Assembly: GCA_029964075.1 (NCBI GenBank)
Contig: CM057136.1
Location: 13,070,381-13,134,380, forward strand
DNA from: Patiria pectinifera
Lineage: Eukaryota > Echinodermata > Asteroidea > Valvatida > Asterinidae
DNA length: 64,000 nt
Direction of reading: 5' to 3'
In this document: positions 24,063 to 36,000 of the stretch, piece after piece
How the letters are laid out: each line of letters opens with the position of its first letter
How positions within the stretch are numbered: the stretch's first letter is position 1
Made by a program: the position numbers and the translations under genes
The notes under the pieces: generated by a model
Seen by the model: the letters and a program-made list of their open reading frames with translations, nothing else
Told to the model about the DNA's origin: nothing
Databases searched by the model: none

Positions 24063-27000
24063 GTATGTTGAGTCTTACGTTAAAACCTGTGTGGTTCCTT
24101 CGCTGGTGCCCACCCCCTTTAACAAAGTGCATCTCTAATAGTTCTTTAAGGGCCTATTCGATAGATTTTGTTTAACTGGTGACAAGAGGTCATAGTAACG
24201 TTGAATAATCATTGACAGGTCGTTAAGTATACTATCGAAGTCTGGTACCCTATCCATATTAGATCAAGCTGAGCTTACTTTGATATCAACCCGACGTAGA
24301 AACGTCACCACAATTATATCGACCACATTGATGTATAGACCTATCTATCGCCGACGCGTGGTTGGCACATTTTGCCAACCATGGATTGCCAAACTAGGGA
24401 AGGTCCAACACTGTAAAAATGAAATTATTAATGATTTCTTTCGGGTTTACTTTTTTTTTAACATAATCCCCAAAGCTCAATAGCAATGGGTTACGAAAAT
24501 GTCTGCACCTTTTATATACAGTCCTTGGAATTAGTGTGACAATGTGCCTCTCTTGACGCGATGTTTGAAAGAAATCATTATCGATTTTAACCCCAGCTGT
24601 CTGCTAATCAGATCCTCTTTTCATTTTGTGTCCAACGAGGCGCCGATTTTCTTCAAGTTCATCAAAATTAAATGGTTTTTACCAAGCAGCCATCGAGGTC
24701 ACAATTAAACCTTTCGACGACAGTTTAATTTTGTCTAATAACTCCGAGATTGGAGCGGGCTATGATTGTTCCCTTCCCCGGGGCAACCAACGCCATGCCA
24801 TAAACCGGCAACCGTTCCCCTATTCTTCTTCAATTTTTACTCCCAAATCGCTTTATTATTATCATTTCGGTTTGTGTGTCAAAAACTCGGCTTATTAGAC
24901 TATCTCTTCTTTTGTGGCGGAACTCTTTTCAAAAGGGCGGGGAAGTGAGTTAAAAACAGCGCTTGGGCAAGCGTGCGCGCGCTCGGGCCGACCGGGGCGC
25001 ACGCACGCTCATCCTCCCGATCATTATAGCTTAAAAAAATCCAATCCCTGGTAAAGACAGGACTTCATCTTTTGCCTGAGCCTATTGTTCTGGATGTTAC
25101 ATTTGTCATCCCGACACGTGATTTGTGGCGTCTGAGGGACGAAAAAAGGCGGGAGATTGGTAGGGGATGTGGCTATTGTGTTGTGATTTAGCGCGGGGTA
25201 TAGGGATGGGATCGCACGCGGTATGTTGCCGGGTGATTCAAAGGTACGCGTGCAACATTCATTGTGGTCAAACCGTGAAGCGCTTGGCTGATTTTGAATG
25301 CAAGTTACCTCAACTTAATCATGTCAGATATCTCATGCAGATATTTGCCACACGTTATGAGACTGTTAGGAGGAGACTGCCACAGTTTGATTTTTATACC
25401 GTTATAATGTCAACATAAAGCGTCGGTTTTCATTTTTTTTCTTCATATAACATTAAAGAGAACTTAGTCGCATGCATGCGAATGGTATGTGCAGAGCCAA
25501 CCTCGTTTCCATGCTGTCGAGCAGTGCACTCCCAACACTACCTGCTCATGTAGGAAAATTAGGAATAGTCTGGTGCCTGGCTGTGCTTCCAATTAGTGTT
25601 TGTTTTTGTAAATACAGAATCAATTCGTAGCAGCGTGAGATGCGAAAACTCAAGTGTCTATAAGTTAAAATGTTACTATTGGAAACGAGGTTGAAAGTAA
25701 AGTAAGACCCGGGGACAAGGTTGGTGCACAGCCGGGTTGACAACAGCTGGTATTTGCAAGTCCCGTGGCGTCAGTTCATCGATTGAGGGCGCACCTAGGG
25801 CCTATTGCAGACTACCCTCCACCGATCAGATCACAATATTGAATTGCCAGAGCTTTGGCCGAATAATCACGGTGGCAAGAGAAAGTTCAATGCAAAAGAG
25901 ATTATCTGTGGAAACCTCTTATTTTTTAATGGTTCAGATCGAATGAGGGCGCCCTAATTGTCAACATAATGTGACATCTGTGACGAGTTGACCGATCATT
26001 GATGTACCAAGAACGCGTGTCAATTAAGCAGTCGTATCCATTAGCGATATCGCTTGGTGGTCTTTCATCATCTTGTCCCGAATTAATATGTTTCTCCCTG
26101 CATTCAAATCATCACTCAGCGAAGAAAAAAAAATCAGAGAGAGAGAGAGAGAAAATGGTTCGCTATAGGCCTATACGACTGATCTTTGAGAGAAAGACTG
26201 CGAAAAACGGGTGACAATTTGATCATCCGAAGGCAAATCAAATTCCGGCAACGGGAGTCCCTCGCGTGTCCGGATCGATCCGCGGAAGATAGACCGATTT
26301 CCAGCCCGAGGCTATGGTGTAAACGGCTGTTCTATGACTGAAACAGTGCAGTTCCTTTTATAGGTCTTTTGATGTGGTTAAACGTGATTAATGTTAATTG
26401 GAGCATTATAAGTTTGTTCATTGTCGCCAACGGTCAAAACCCGAAATTTCACAGCCTTTATATTTCAGGTTTATTTCGAAGTGTTTTGTTTGTCTTGTCG
26501 AACTCTGGATTTTTCTTGGTTTGTAAATTTTTTTCCCACTAAATCAATGTATAGCCACAACAGGAAAAGAGTAAGTCTGAAAAGCTGGAATCTTCCAGTG
26601 TGGAAATTCGACGTTGTTATTGGCATCTTATATGTGCTGATTTGTCCACACTAACGTCGCCATCTTGAAGCATCTGGGGCAGGGAATTGGACAATATGTC
26701 AACCTAATTTCACCAGCTCGGCACATCAGACACTGAGGCTTGATACTTCAAGTATCCGAATTTTGGCAAAACCGAACAAATATAGGGTGTCTTAGCAGTT
26801 GGAGGGATACATTGCTCTTAAGACAGTAGCGCAAAGTCAAAGTTTAAGTGATAGCACAAGGAGGTCCAATAGGGATAAAAAAAAATGCCAGCTCACGATG
26901 ATTGGATGACTTTTGATCGGACAGTAGTTTACTGACTTGTGATGGCTTGATTATTTCTAGTTCGTGTAAAAAAAGAGGAGTTGTTCATTCTGGTGTCGAA

Positions 27001-30000
27001 ATGGGAAAACACACGTAAATATTTTACATTGAACCGAGCATTGCAGAAAATTATATACCAAGCATGCTTTGCGTATAGATTTACGTTTACCCTGTACAAC
27101 AAAACTGCTGTTATTGACAGTCAGGAACGGGGAACCTCAAACGATTGTCACAGGAAACAGACGTTGTATGTAGTGTCTTTGTTGGGAGATAACCCTTCAA
27201 GTGTCTCTGCTTATGCCATTTCTATCGGTTATCATTTCACGCTGAATGACATTTTATCCCGAGATGTGTACTTGAACAAAAAAAACTACTCTAAAACCTG
27301 CCGAGGTACTCTACAGTGCACCACAGGCTTCTAAGATAAGGAAACAGTTATATTTTTCACCAAAAGTAAAAGAAACGGTAGACAAACTCTGCTTGTGCAT
27401 TTGCCCAAACTAAAAAGTTCTCCAGATCGCATACTAAAATGTAAACAAAAAGAAAATCATAACAGACCAGTCTTAGTTCGACGAAATCCCATTCGAGTGA
27501 ATAAAACTCAATCATCATAAAACCGTTTGTATTTAACGTTAAAGGGAATATACATCATTTGCTTTTGCTGTAGTTTTCAGAAATGGATAGAATTCGGGGG
27601 TTGGAAATATATAGCAAATATAGCTACACTGACTTTTTTGAGTGTAGTCTGGTTCCCCGACTCCATTTAAGAAGAAACAGAGCAGTTTACATATATTGGG
27701 GAATCGTAAGGTCAGGGAACCAGTCTAGCTGGCTTGTCCCCGTTCATAGGTGTGTAATCGATTGCAAACAAGTGCGATGGTCAACTGGGGCCAGTATTTG
27801 AAAAAAAGCCATTTTTTTTCCAACGCTCATCGGCCGATCAGCGTTGGAAATTGATACAAAAATACCACTTTTCTTGAAAATGACAGTATACCAGGTGCCA
27901 AGATTTTACAGGATGCTTTACACTGTCATTCACTAACAGTCCAGCAAGGTATTTCAAAATGATTTGGTAGTTTTATTTTTGATGTTTGCAAATGTTGTAT
28001 TTTCCCTTTAAATTTTGATATCAATATTTTTTTGATTTTTGATTTGTTTTGAGGATTTCATTTTTTTCTCTTGCCTGTTCTTTTCTCCCAGATTTCATAC
28101 TTGAGGCCCGCTATGGCGCCCACAGGAAGCAACGGCGCAGCCGCACTGCGTTCACCAATCAGCAACTCGCCGCACTGGAGAAAACATTTGCTAAGACACA
28201 TTACCCGGATGTGGTCATGAGGGAGAGGCTGGCAATGTGCACGAATCTGCCGGAAGCCAGAATACAGGTGCGAATGGTGTTTGCTATTCTTTTTTGTTGT
28301 TGATCCCCTAACGTAACAGGATAATGCTAATTGGAGACATTTCATATCATCCAGTCAAACAACTGAGGTTCCTAAATAAACAGAAATCATGTGATTTTTG
28401 GTTCACTTAAAAAGTTTGAATATATTTTTCCGGTTACTGTTTATTACAAAACTCATAATGTCGATTCATTTCTGTGAGCATTTAGCACAGACAATATATT
28501 GCTCAAAGTTTCCATATTAAAACCTACGATTTGAGAAAGGAATAGGCGTTCAAAATTTTACATTAGCAGGCAATATTATTGTACAACAGTCCATATACAT
28601 GTACAAGCAATGCATGAGCTATAAGAGTGTAAGAGTGACAGTGTTACAAGAAATGGTTATACTTAACAAATAATTGATAACGAGCGTAGACAGGTCTCGT
28701 TTTTACAGTATGGTTTGCAGATGTGTCTCTGCGTTTGGATGGGACAAAAAGACAGGGTGCTAGACAAGTAAACAAAAGATGGCCTAATTTTATATTCGTA
28801 TCTCTGAGAGCAGAGGAAAAATGGTAGGATAAAAATCAATTGAGACATTTAGAGGAAAAACAAAGTTGAAGGAAAATTGATTTTTTTTGGGTAATTTTTA
28901 ATTTTAGGTCTGGTTCAAAAACCGCCGGGCCAAATTTCGCAAACAACAACGCTGCAAGTCCTCGCCGGACGACAAGAACGGGGAAGCCGAAGGTAAAGAA
29001 GGAGCCAAGGAGCAAAAGTGCGATGAAGACGGTGCCACTACCACCACGGCCGAGTGCCAGAGTGTGGGGGCCGACGACGCGCTGGAAGGTACCACCGCTG
29101 CCGCCCGCTCGCCTGGTCATACCGTGGAGGGCGGGAAGTCCGAGGAAGAAGAAAACATCCCGTCCTCGAGCTCCAAGGATCGGGCACAAGATGCCGACGG
29201 AAGCCCTCCTGGAGAAAGAGGGAGCTCCTTGGAAGAGTTGGTGGTAGGTGGAGACAAGGACTCCGAAGACGAAGATGAATATGAAGGTGAAAATGATGAG
29301 GACGTTGTGGTTGATGAGGACAAGGAAGAGATTGAAGATGTCAAGGATAACAGGAGTGATGTGGAATCCATCGATTCCAAGTCCAACCAAGAAGGAGGAA
29401 CTGAAGAGGAAACAAAGGTTGATGCAACCTCAGATGACGGTCTGAGAGCATCGCCCGTCAGGAGTCTCAGCGAATCCAGTAAGTCCAACTTATTTCTTTA
29501 TGAAAAGAAGGTTCTGATCAACATAATTTACATATTGTGGTTGAATCCATCACAAGTCGATCACAAGTCGATCACAAGTCCATCACAAGTCAATCACAAG
29601 TCTATCGCAAGTCCATCACAAGCCCTTCACAAGTCCAATACAAGTGAATCAAAAGCCCTTTACAAGTCGATCACAAGTTCCTCACAAGTCCGTCACAAGC
29701 CTATCACAAGTCCATCAAAAGTCCATCACAAGTCCATCACAAGTTCATAAAATGACTTGTGATGGACTTGACCTCTGTGTTCTGTCACTAATTTGTAGAA
29801 ATAATGTAACTACGCTTGTCCCAATCACTTTTACGCTTTTTGAAAGTACACATGAAATTGACTTGACCTATGGCTTACCTAACCGATCTTTTTTTTGTCA
29901 GGGGTTGAGCTTTTTATCATAATACCTTCTTGGTAAGTTGATACACGCCCCCTTTTTTAAAAATAAATCATATCTTTAAGAATTTGTATGTTTCAAAGAA

Positions 30001-33000
30001 AAACCTGAACTCGTCAATTGTTTTTAAAATAGTTATCAATACCTGCCTTTACATAAAGTGCTTTGAAATCATTCGAACGCGTAAAGGTTTCGTGTCTTTG
30101 TTGCATATTTACACAGCACAAAGGCACGTTTAGGCACTGTCAATCTCATGATAAGTGGAGAATAGACTGAGCACGATAATTATCCACCAGCTGACACTTT
30201 TCTGTTCAGGAAAATTAATATTTTGCTCTTTATGTACACATCGAGTTCTTCCTGAAATTATTTTTTTTTTTGTGGGGGATTATGAAAATATACCCAAGGT
30301 CAGTAATGAGGCACAAGGCGATTCTTTTCTTCGAAAGTTGCGAACCACGGTTCTTCATCTCGCAGAAATCCATTCGGGCGTTTAATATCCGTCTTTTGGC
30401 AGGATTGCGAGGGAAAAAAAACCCACCAAAATTTGAAGCACTTTGGAGCGCGCCAGGAGGAATCATTATTACTGTTTCCGGAAGGAAACTGGTCTTAAAA
30501 GAAACACTTGATGCGGGGAAGTGAATATTATTATGTGCTTTTGTGAGAGTCAAGAATCGATGCTGGTGGAATACCGTGTCTTGGGCTGAGCGATGGAGGG
30601 AATGGTGAGGGGGCAATTTTTCTTGTCTTCCCGTCTGACGTTGCTGTTAAATTTGCTACGATGGATCGGTATAAAGCGGTATTGATAGTTATCTCCGGGT
30701 TTTTTTTTAGGTGTAAGCTAGCGTGTAATCGCAAAGCCTTCAGGGGAATTCGTTCTTATGAAAAAGATGTGGATAGGCCGTCATTGATTGTAAGCGGGGA
30801 TCAAAGGAACTGCGTATAGAGAGAAAAACGGTGGATGAAAGAGGGAAAAGGAAAACAATTTGTCCGCGAGCTGTTTCACCGCGAGCCAGGAAATTCTGAG
30901 CCGTGCAATTTGCCTGTACCGCCCGGGGTTATTTTGGCCCGAGCTTTGTCCACGCTGCGCGCCCGTCCGTAGGGGGCAGGAAAACAAGACGTCGGCAGAA
31001 AAAAAAGACGTATCTTGCAGACTAATCGACGGAATAACTCGAGGGCGAATCTCCCGTCATCATTGAATCATAATTTTCCTTTCTTCCCTCATTTTTCCCT
31101 CATTTTTGTGCCTTTCTTTTCTGGGCTTCACAATGGACGGAATTAGACAGCAAAAAGATAATAATGCTGAAGGTTAGTTAATTTTTGTTTGGCGGTTCTT
31201 ATTTGAAGGAGCCGGAACCACGCGGGATCTGTTGTGATTCAGTCAGGGTCCCGAGTCTGCAAAGATTCCCTGGCTTTCACCCGTTGTTTAGCTTCCGTTT
31301 AATTCTTGAATTGAAGAGACAAAAAATCAATTTGATTTTCATCTTTCGGAGAGCAAAACCCACCGACTAATGACCTATCAAAGAGTAATCATCCTTTCTA
31401 TCGTTAAAAGAGTCGAAGTGTTTTCCTAAGAATAAAACGCTGCGCACAGAAGCCCTGACATTTTGCATAAATGAATCTGTTAGGTGAATGAACTTATTGC
31501 AATGTCAGTAATACAAATGCCACTGACTTCTACATCGAAGATAACTTATTGCATCTTTTAAAAAAAATGAGAAAAATATAATCTTCTTGAAGCGGTGAAC
31601 GATATTCAAGAATGACATTTTGAAAAAAAGTTCATGTGCCGTACGGTTGTTTATTTTTAAAAACCAAAAAAAGTTTGGAAATGATTTATTGTCGGTGATA
31701 GACCGATGGACGACCTTTGCAATCTTGTCACGTTGATTACGAATTCACCTTTCTCGAGTGTTGCACGCATGACGTGCGCGAGGAGCATCGTAATTCAAGA
31801 TCGGAGCCTCGGGAACTTGACGAACCGCGGAGAGCGAGTAAAAACACCGTGAAATGAAGCCGCTGAAGCGGGCCTCTCCAAACAGCCGGAATCGCTGACT
31901 ATCGCCGTCTTATTCGAGCTTGGTCCGAGCTTTGCCTGCCACCCCGTGCTTTGCTCATCAGATTAGAGCCTTTCTAATTGGAAAATTACTACTCTCTCTT
32001 CTCCCTCTGTCTTTTTTACCCTGTGTCGTCCGAGTGTACCGAGGCTGAGAAACGGCCGTGAATTCATCCCTGGGATGGTGCCGAGATAATCAGTAGATTG
32101 GAGGGGAAGAAGTCAAGAAATCAAGGGGAGGTTTGGAGAAGAAGCGGGTATAGCGAGGCCCGCGCCCCGGGGCGCGTTACCCGCTCGCTTGGCCGGTCCT
32201 ACGCGGTCCCCGCCGGTGATCGGTGATTTCATTATACGGCCGGTGAAGCCTCGCGATTCTCGTCCTGTAGCCGAACCCTAATATCTTCTTTGCCTTCTTT
32301 TTTTGATGGCTTGGAAATCAGGAAGTCTCGAAGTTTTAGTGATTGTGTCATTTACAAAGAAATCGACAAATCCAAGATCCGGTGCAACCGAGCGTATGAT
32401 GAATATCTATGACTGCGAACAGCGCCTATGAATTTAGAGTTGGATTGTCGTGAACACCCTCAAGAAAACTTAAAGGGGAATCAAATTTTGCCACAATATT
32501 CGTTTCCTACTCAAGTTTTTATGGCGTGTGTGGGGGGGGGGGGCTATAATCCTCTCTGTAACTGACTGACTCACTGGCTCCCCCACTGACTGTATTTTGT
32601 GAATTAGACTTCCATAAGTCTGACCTTAGTCCAAACATAATATGACTATATACACCGGACGTAACGCCGTTCCTGAATGCGGTGTTTTTATCTGCAGCAC
32701 ACATCGTCAATGGATATCATGATTATTCAGCTAGTTCGATGTTTATTCATAAGAAAACAACAATGACGTCACATCATTACTATCACTCAGTCATGCATGT
32801 ACATTAAAGCATTTCAAAGAACGGTCGAGGTGCCACAGTGGCCTAGTGGATAGTGGAATGAACTATGGATCGCAAGATCTGTGGTTCGAACCCATGTTCA
32901 TTTTCATCAAATATTTTGGCTGGGATAAGTTTAATTGAAGGGAAAACACTACGAGAACCTAAGGCCAAAAAAGTCTTCGGTTTCTGGTATGTTGCTTGCC

Positions 33001-36000
33001 CCAAGCGTGCGGCGACGCGTTTTTTTTATTTTTTTTTTTTGGGTTACTTTTCAGTTTTTCTTCACATGTCGGCTGATGACTGCTAATGGTGCCTGACTGA
33101 ATTTAGTGCCAAAAAAATGGGAGCCCTGAGAGGCTACAAAAAGCTTATACTCGATCGTTACCCCATCTAAAAACACGTTAAAATTGTGCAGCAGCACCAG
33201 TCAAACCAGTGAGTTTGGCGGTTTTGAGACATCATCTTACATTGAAAAAAAAAACTTTTTAATTTTGCCAAAGCGCATGGCTACGGCTACGCGCGCGCAT
33301 ACCAGAACCGAACCCTTTTTTGGCCTAAGTGTCTTCCATCCACACAGCGTGATAAATATTCATGTTAGGGTGCGTGATGTGATTGGTTAAAATAAGATGC
33401 ACTTGCTGCTAAAAAAATATGCTTCCTGAATGGGCTAAGTTCTGCCCATTGTGTAGGGATATATGCATGAAAAGACTTCCAGTGAATAACCATTCTGGAG
33501 CAATTGAATAGAATTTGTCGCACTCTGGGCCCAGCTTTAATAGACTTGTCTTGTTTTATTGACGGCTAAAAATATTCACAAAAGACGTGAGAATCATCCC
33601 CCCCTTTGTATTATTTATCAAAACGCCATGTGCCGAATGTATCATGTATCGGTATTTTACTGGATATATATACTTTTCCGGCCTATATATAAAATCTGAG
33701 CAAAAGCACCGGTTTCATGCAGGTTTATCCTTAGGTCAATGCGCCGGCATATCCAGTGCGAACCAGAAAAGGTCAGGCGCCATTTAGAAAAGGAACGAAG
33801 AGCCCTCGGAACCCCATCTCCTTCTCTCCTCTTTTGTTTTGCTAGTCGCCATCGACCGGGTTCGAATTAAGTTGCGAAATTGATGAAATAATTCGGTAAA
33901 AGAAAACTGCGGAAGTCACTCACTCTCGAATCAATCCTCTCCCCGCTTGCTAAACCGACTTTCTGTTTGGATTCCCGGGGGGAAGAGCTGCGGCCAATCT
34001 TCATGGCCGGCTCGAGCAGCTAGCGCAGCATCCATATCCAGCGCAGCGCGCGAACCTGAATCTTATCTCATTGAAGCTGATATATTTTTTCCAAGCTCCC
34101 TTTTTCCCGCGGGTGCATAGGCGAGCGCTCGCGTTTCGAGTGGGGGTGTATTTGCACGTGAGAACCCTATCGATTTCCAATGACGATGCCGCGGCGTTTT
34201 CGCGACTCGGACCGGTCGGGGTACGGTTTCAGCGGCCAGTCGATACTTGTATAGCTGTCAAATCGGGTTTGGCCGCTGAAACTGATGCAAATTTTTTTTC
34301 CACGCCGGGAAATAAAAAAAGGAGAAGACTAAAAGAAGAAAAATACTACAGAAAGAGATGAAAAAGATCTGGAGGGAGAGCGAGAATGACCGATAATTAT
34401 TATAGCGGGGAACTTTCCGGGGGAAGAGCTGAAATTCGAAGCCGTATATCGGCTGTTTGCGCCGGATTTTATTAGCGGGCAGGATTGTTTCGGGAAGTTT
34501 ATCAGATTGATACCTTATTTCGTCCCCCGCGGGCGTATACGCGTGTAAAGTTAGCCCTTTTTTGTTAGCGCCCGCTGGAAGAATTATTGAATTAATCGAA
34601 AATATCGTGTTAGCCTTTGAAAACAAAATCACCCCTTTTGTGCCCAAATCGAATTACGGGAACCGGCGCTTTTTTTCTTTTTTTTGCGGCCCGTGGATTT
34701 TTTTTCTGAACAAAATGTTTTTTGTTTAACTGATTGTTACGGCATGCGTGATATTTTCTGTACCAGATGTATGGGTTTTGTCCACTTGTTTTTCCATGCA
34801 TTGTGGAGGTAAATGGCAGATGAAAATGACAGGTTTTTGAGTATACACTCTTACAAAACAGGGGTCGGATTTTATGAGAAACAGGCAAACATGACAAGTT
34901 TGTAAAAGTCTCTTTTTTGGGGTCGAATCCGGATAGTTTTAATCGGGCGGAAAAACCAATGTATTGCGGGTCGGCATCTAGTCGATAGCTAAAAGGAGTA
35001 TGGTTTGTTTTTGCATTCAACCCGGGGACGTTGAACAGTACAGGACAATAGGGTCCACAATTCCCGAAAGTCCACAATCGACGATCGTGTACAAAACATA
35101 TGGGAGGTCTTCCTAAAAAGTTCAAGTACAAACAAAAGAGGGACAATAGGGGGTCCACGATTAAAGGTGTTTGCACACTTGGCTGCGTACTGCGTTTCCT
35201 GCATGCTGTGAAAAGATAAAAGGCATTTCTCAAGAACTAGAAAAATCAGTCAGTAGTTTGACTTGAAACTTGGACAGTGTATTGTTCCTACCTACGGTTT
35301 AGGAAGAAGCTCAATTGCAGCTACTTATCTATGAATCTAAATATTGTGAAGCATGTTTGCTATATGCAAAACACTCTGGAACTCCTTACCAGATGAGCTA
35401 AGGGCAATGCAGGAATCGTCTCTCTTCACACGCCATCTCAAAACCCACTTCTATAATCAGTTTCTCTCTCACACATAATGACCTTTAGCTTCACACACAT
35501 TTACTTTTAGCTGACCGGCGTTGAATTATTATTCAACATTGTTGTCTTTTCTTGTCTTGTGTGCAGGTGAGGGCAACTGGCTGATTGACTCCTTAAGAGG
35601 TGCAGCTCTGAGGGTAGGGGCGGGGCCAGTCCACGGCCTCCCCCACCACCTGATGGAAGCGGCCTGCCGCAACTCCGGTAACCCCCACCAACACCTGATG
35701 GCTCCCCAATTCCAGCCCAGCCCCTTGGATCTCCTGTGTCTCATGCAGAGGCAGGCTGGAGGGCCGGGCCACCACGCCGGTCTGCCCGGGCCCGGGGGCA
35801 TGTTCCGCCCGCCCGTGGCCGCCTTCCAGCCCGGGCCGTTCCTCCGGATGGACCACCCGGCGGGACTGCTCCCCGGGTTCCTCCCGTCCGTGTCTCTACA
35901 ACCAAACTGCACCTGGAATCGGATGAGGTTCGTGCACGGGATGGGCTCACCACCACCACCAGCACCGCCGGGCCCTCCCCATCCACCCCCGCCTGCTGCT

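Larger units (their letters stand above)
24063..28091 (+). other. Dmbx intron 1
   Basis: 4029-bp phase-1 intron, GTATGT...TTTTCTCCCAG. It contains a partial MITE of the 12606-12964 family (about 24300-24480), GC-rich patches near 24960-25010, a GA run near 26135, an isolated inverted minisatellite unit (26934-26950), an inverted-repeat pair (27645-27661 and 27711-27727) and a near-perfect palindrome (27817-27850). An open frame of 117 codons at 26981-27334 has no recognised features and is probably chance. Confidence 0.9.
29479..35566 (+). other. Dmbx intron 3
   Basis: 6088-bp phase-1 intron, GTAAGT...TCTTGTGTGCAG. It contains a CACAAGTC minisatellite (29546-29748), GC-rich repeat-poor stretches at about 30900-31060, 31740-32260 and 33780-34560, a G run at 32529, a SINE head (32831), a Harbinger-like MITE (32963-33325), a fourth-family repeat (33418-33560) and an L2-like LINE scrap (35350-35478). 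The GC-rich parts are candidates for intronic enhancers, but only by composition. Confidence 0.9.

Noticed and set aside
26981-27334. 117-codon frame in Dmbx intron 1
   Set aside because: No recognised domain, no acceptor or donor at sensible places, and AT-rich intronic composition.
28836-29488. Long minus-strand frames opposite Dmbx exon 3
   Set aside because: They are shadows of the acidic low-complexity coding strand.
31130-31180. Possible alternative first exon ([13 protein letters not shown] followed by GTTAGT) in intron 3
   Set aside because: It is a short ATG frame with a donor-like site but no promoter signal, no family similarity and no way to join Dmbx exon 4 meaningfully.
34610-35233. 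207-codon minus-strand open frame in Dmbx intron 3
   Set aside because: No family features, no start context and no codon pattern. It lies antisense inside an intron, in a region of mixed composition.
35529-35986. Several frames on both strands over Dmbx exon 4
   Set aside because: GC-rich coding sequence leaves other frames open. Only the plus frame carries the OAR motif and joins exon 3.
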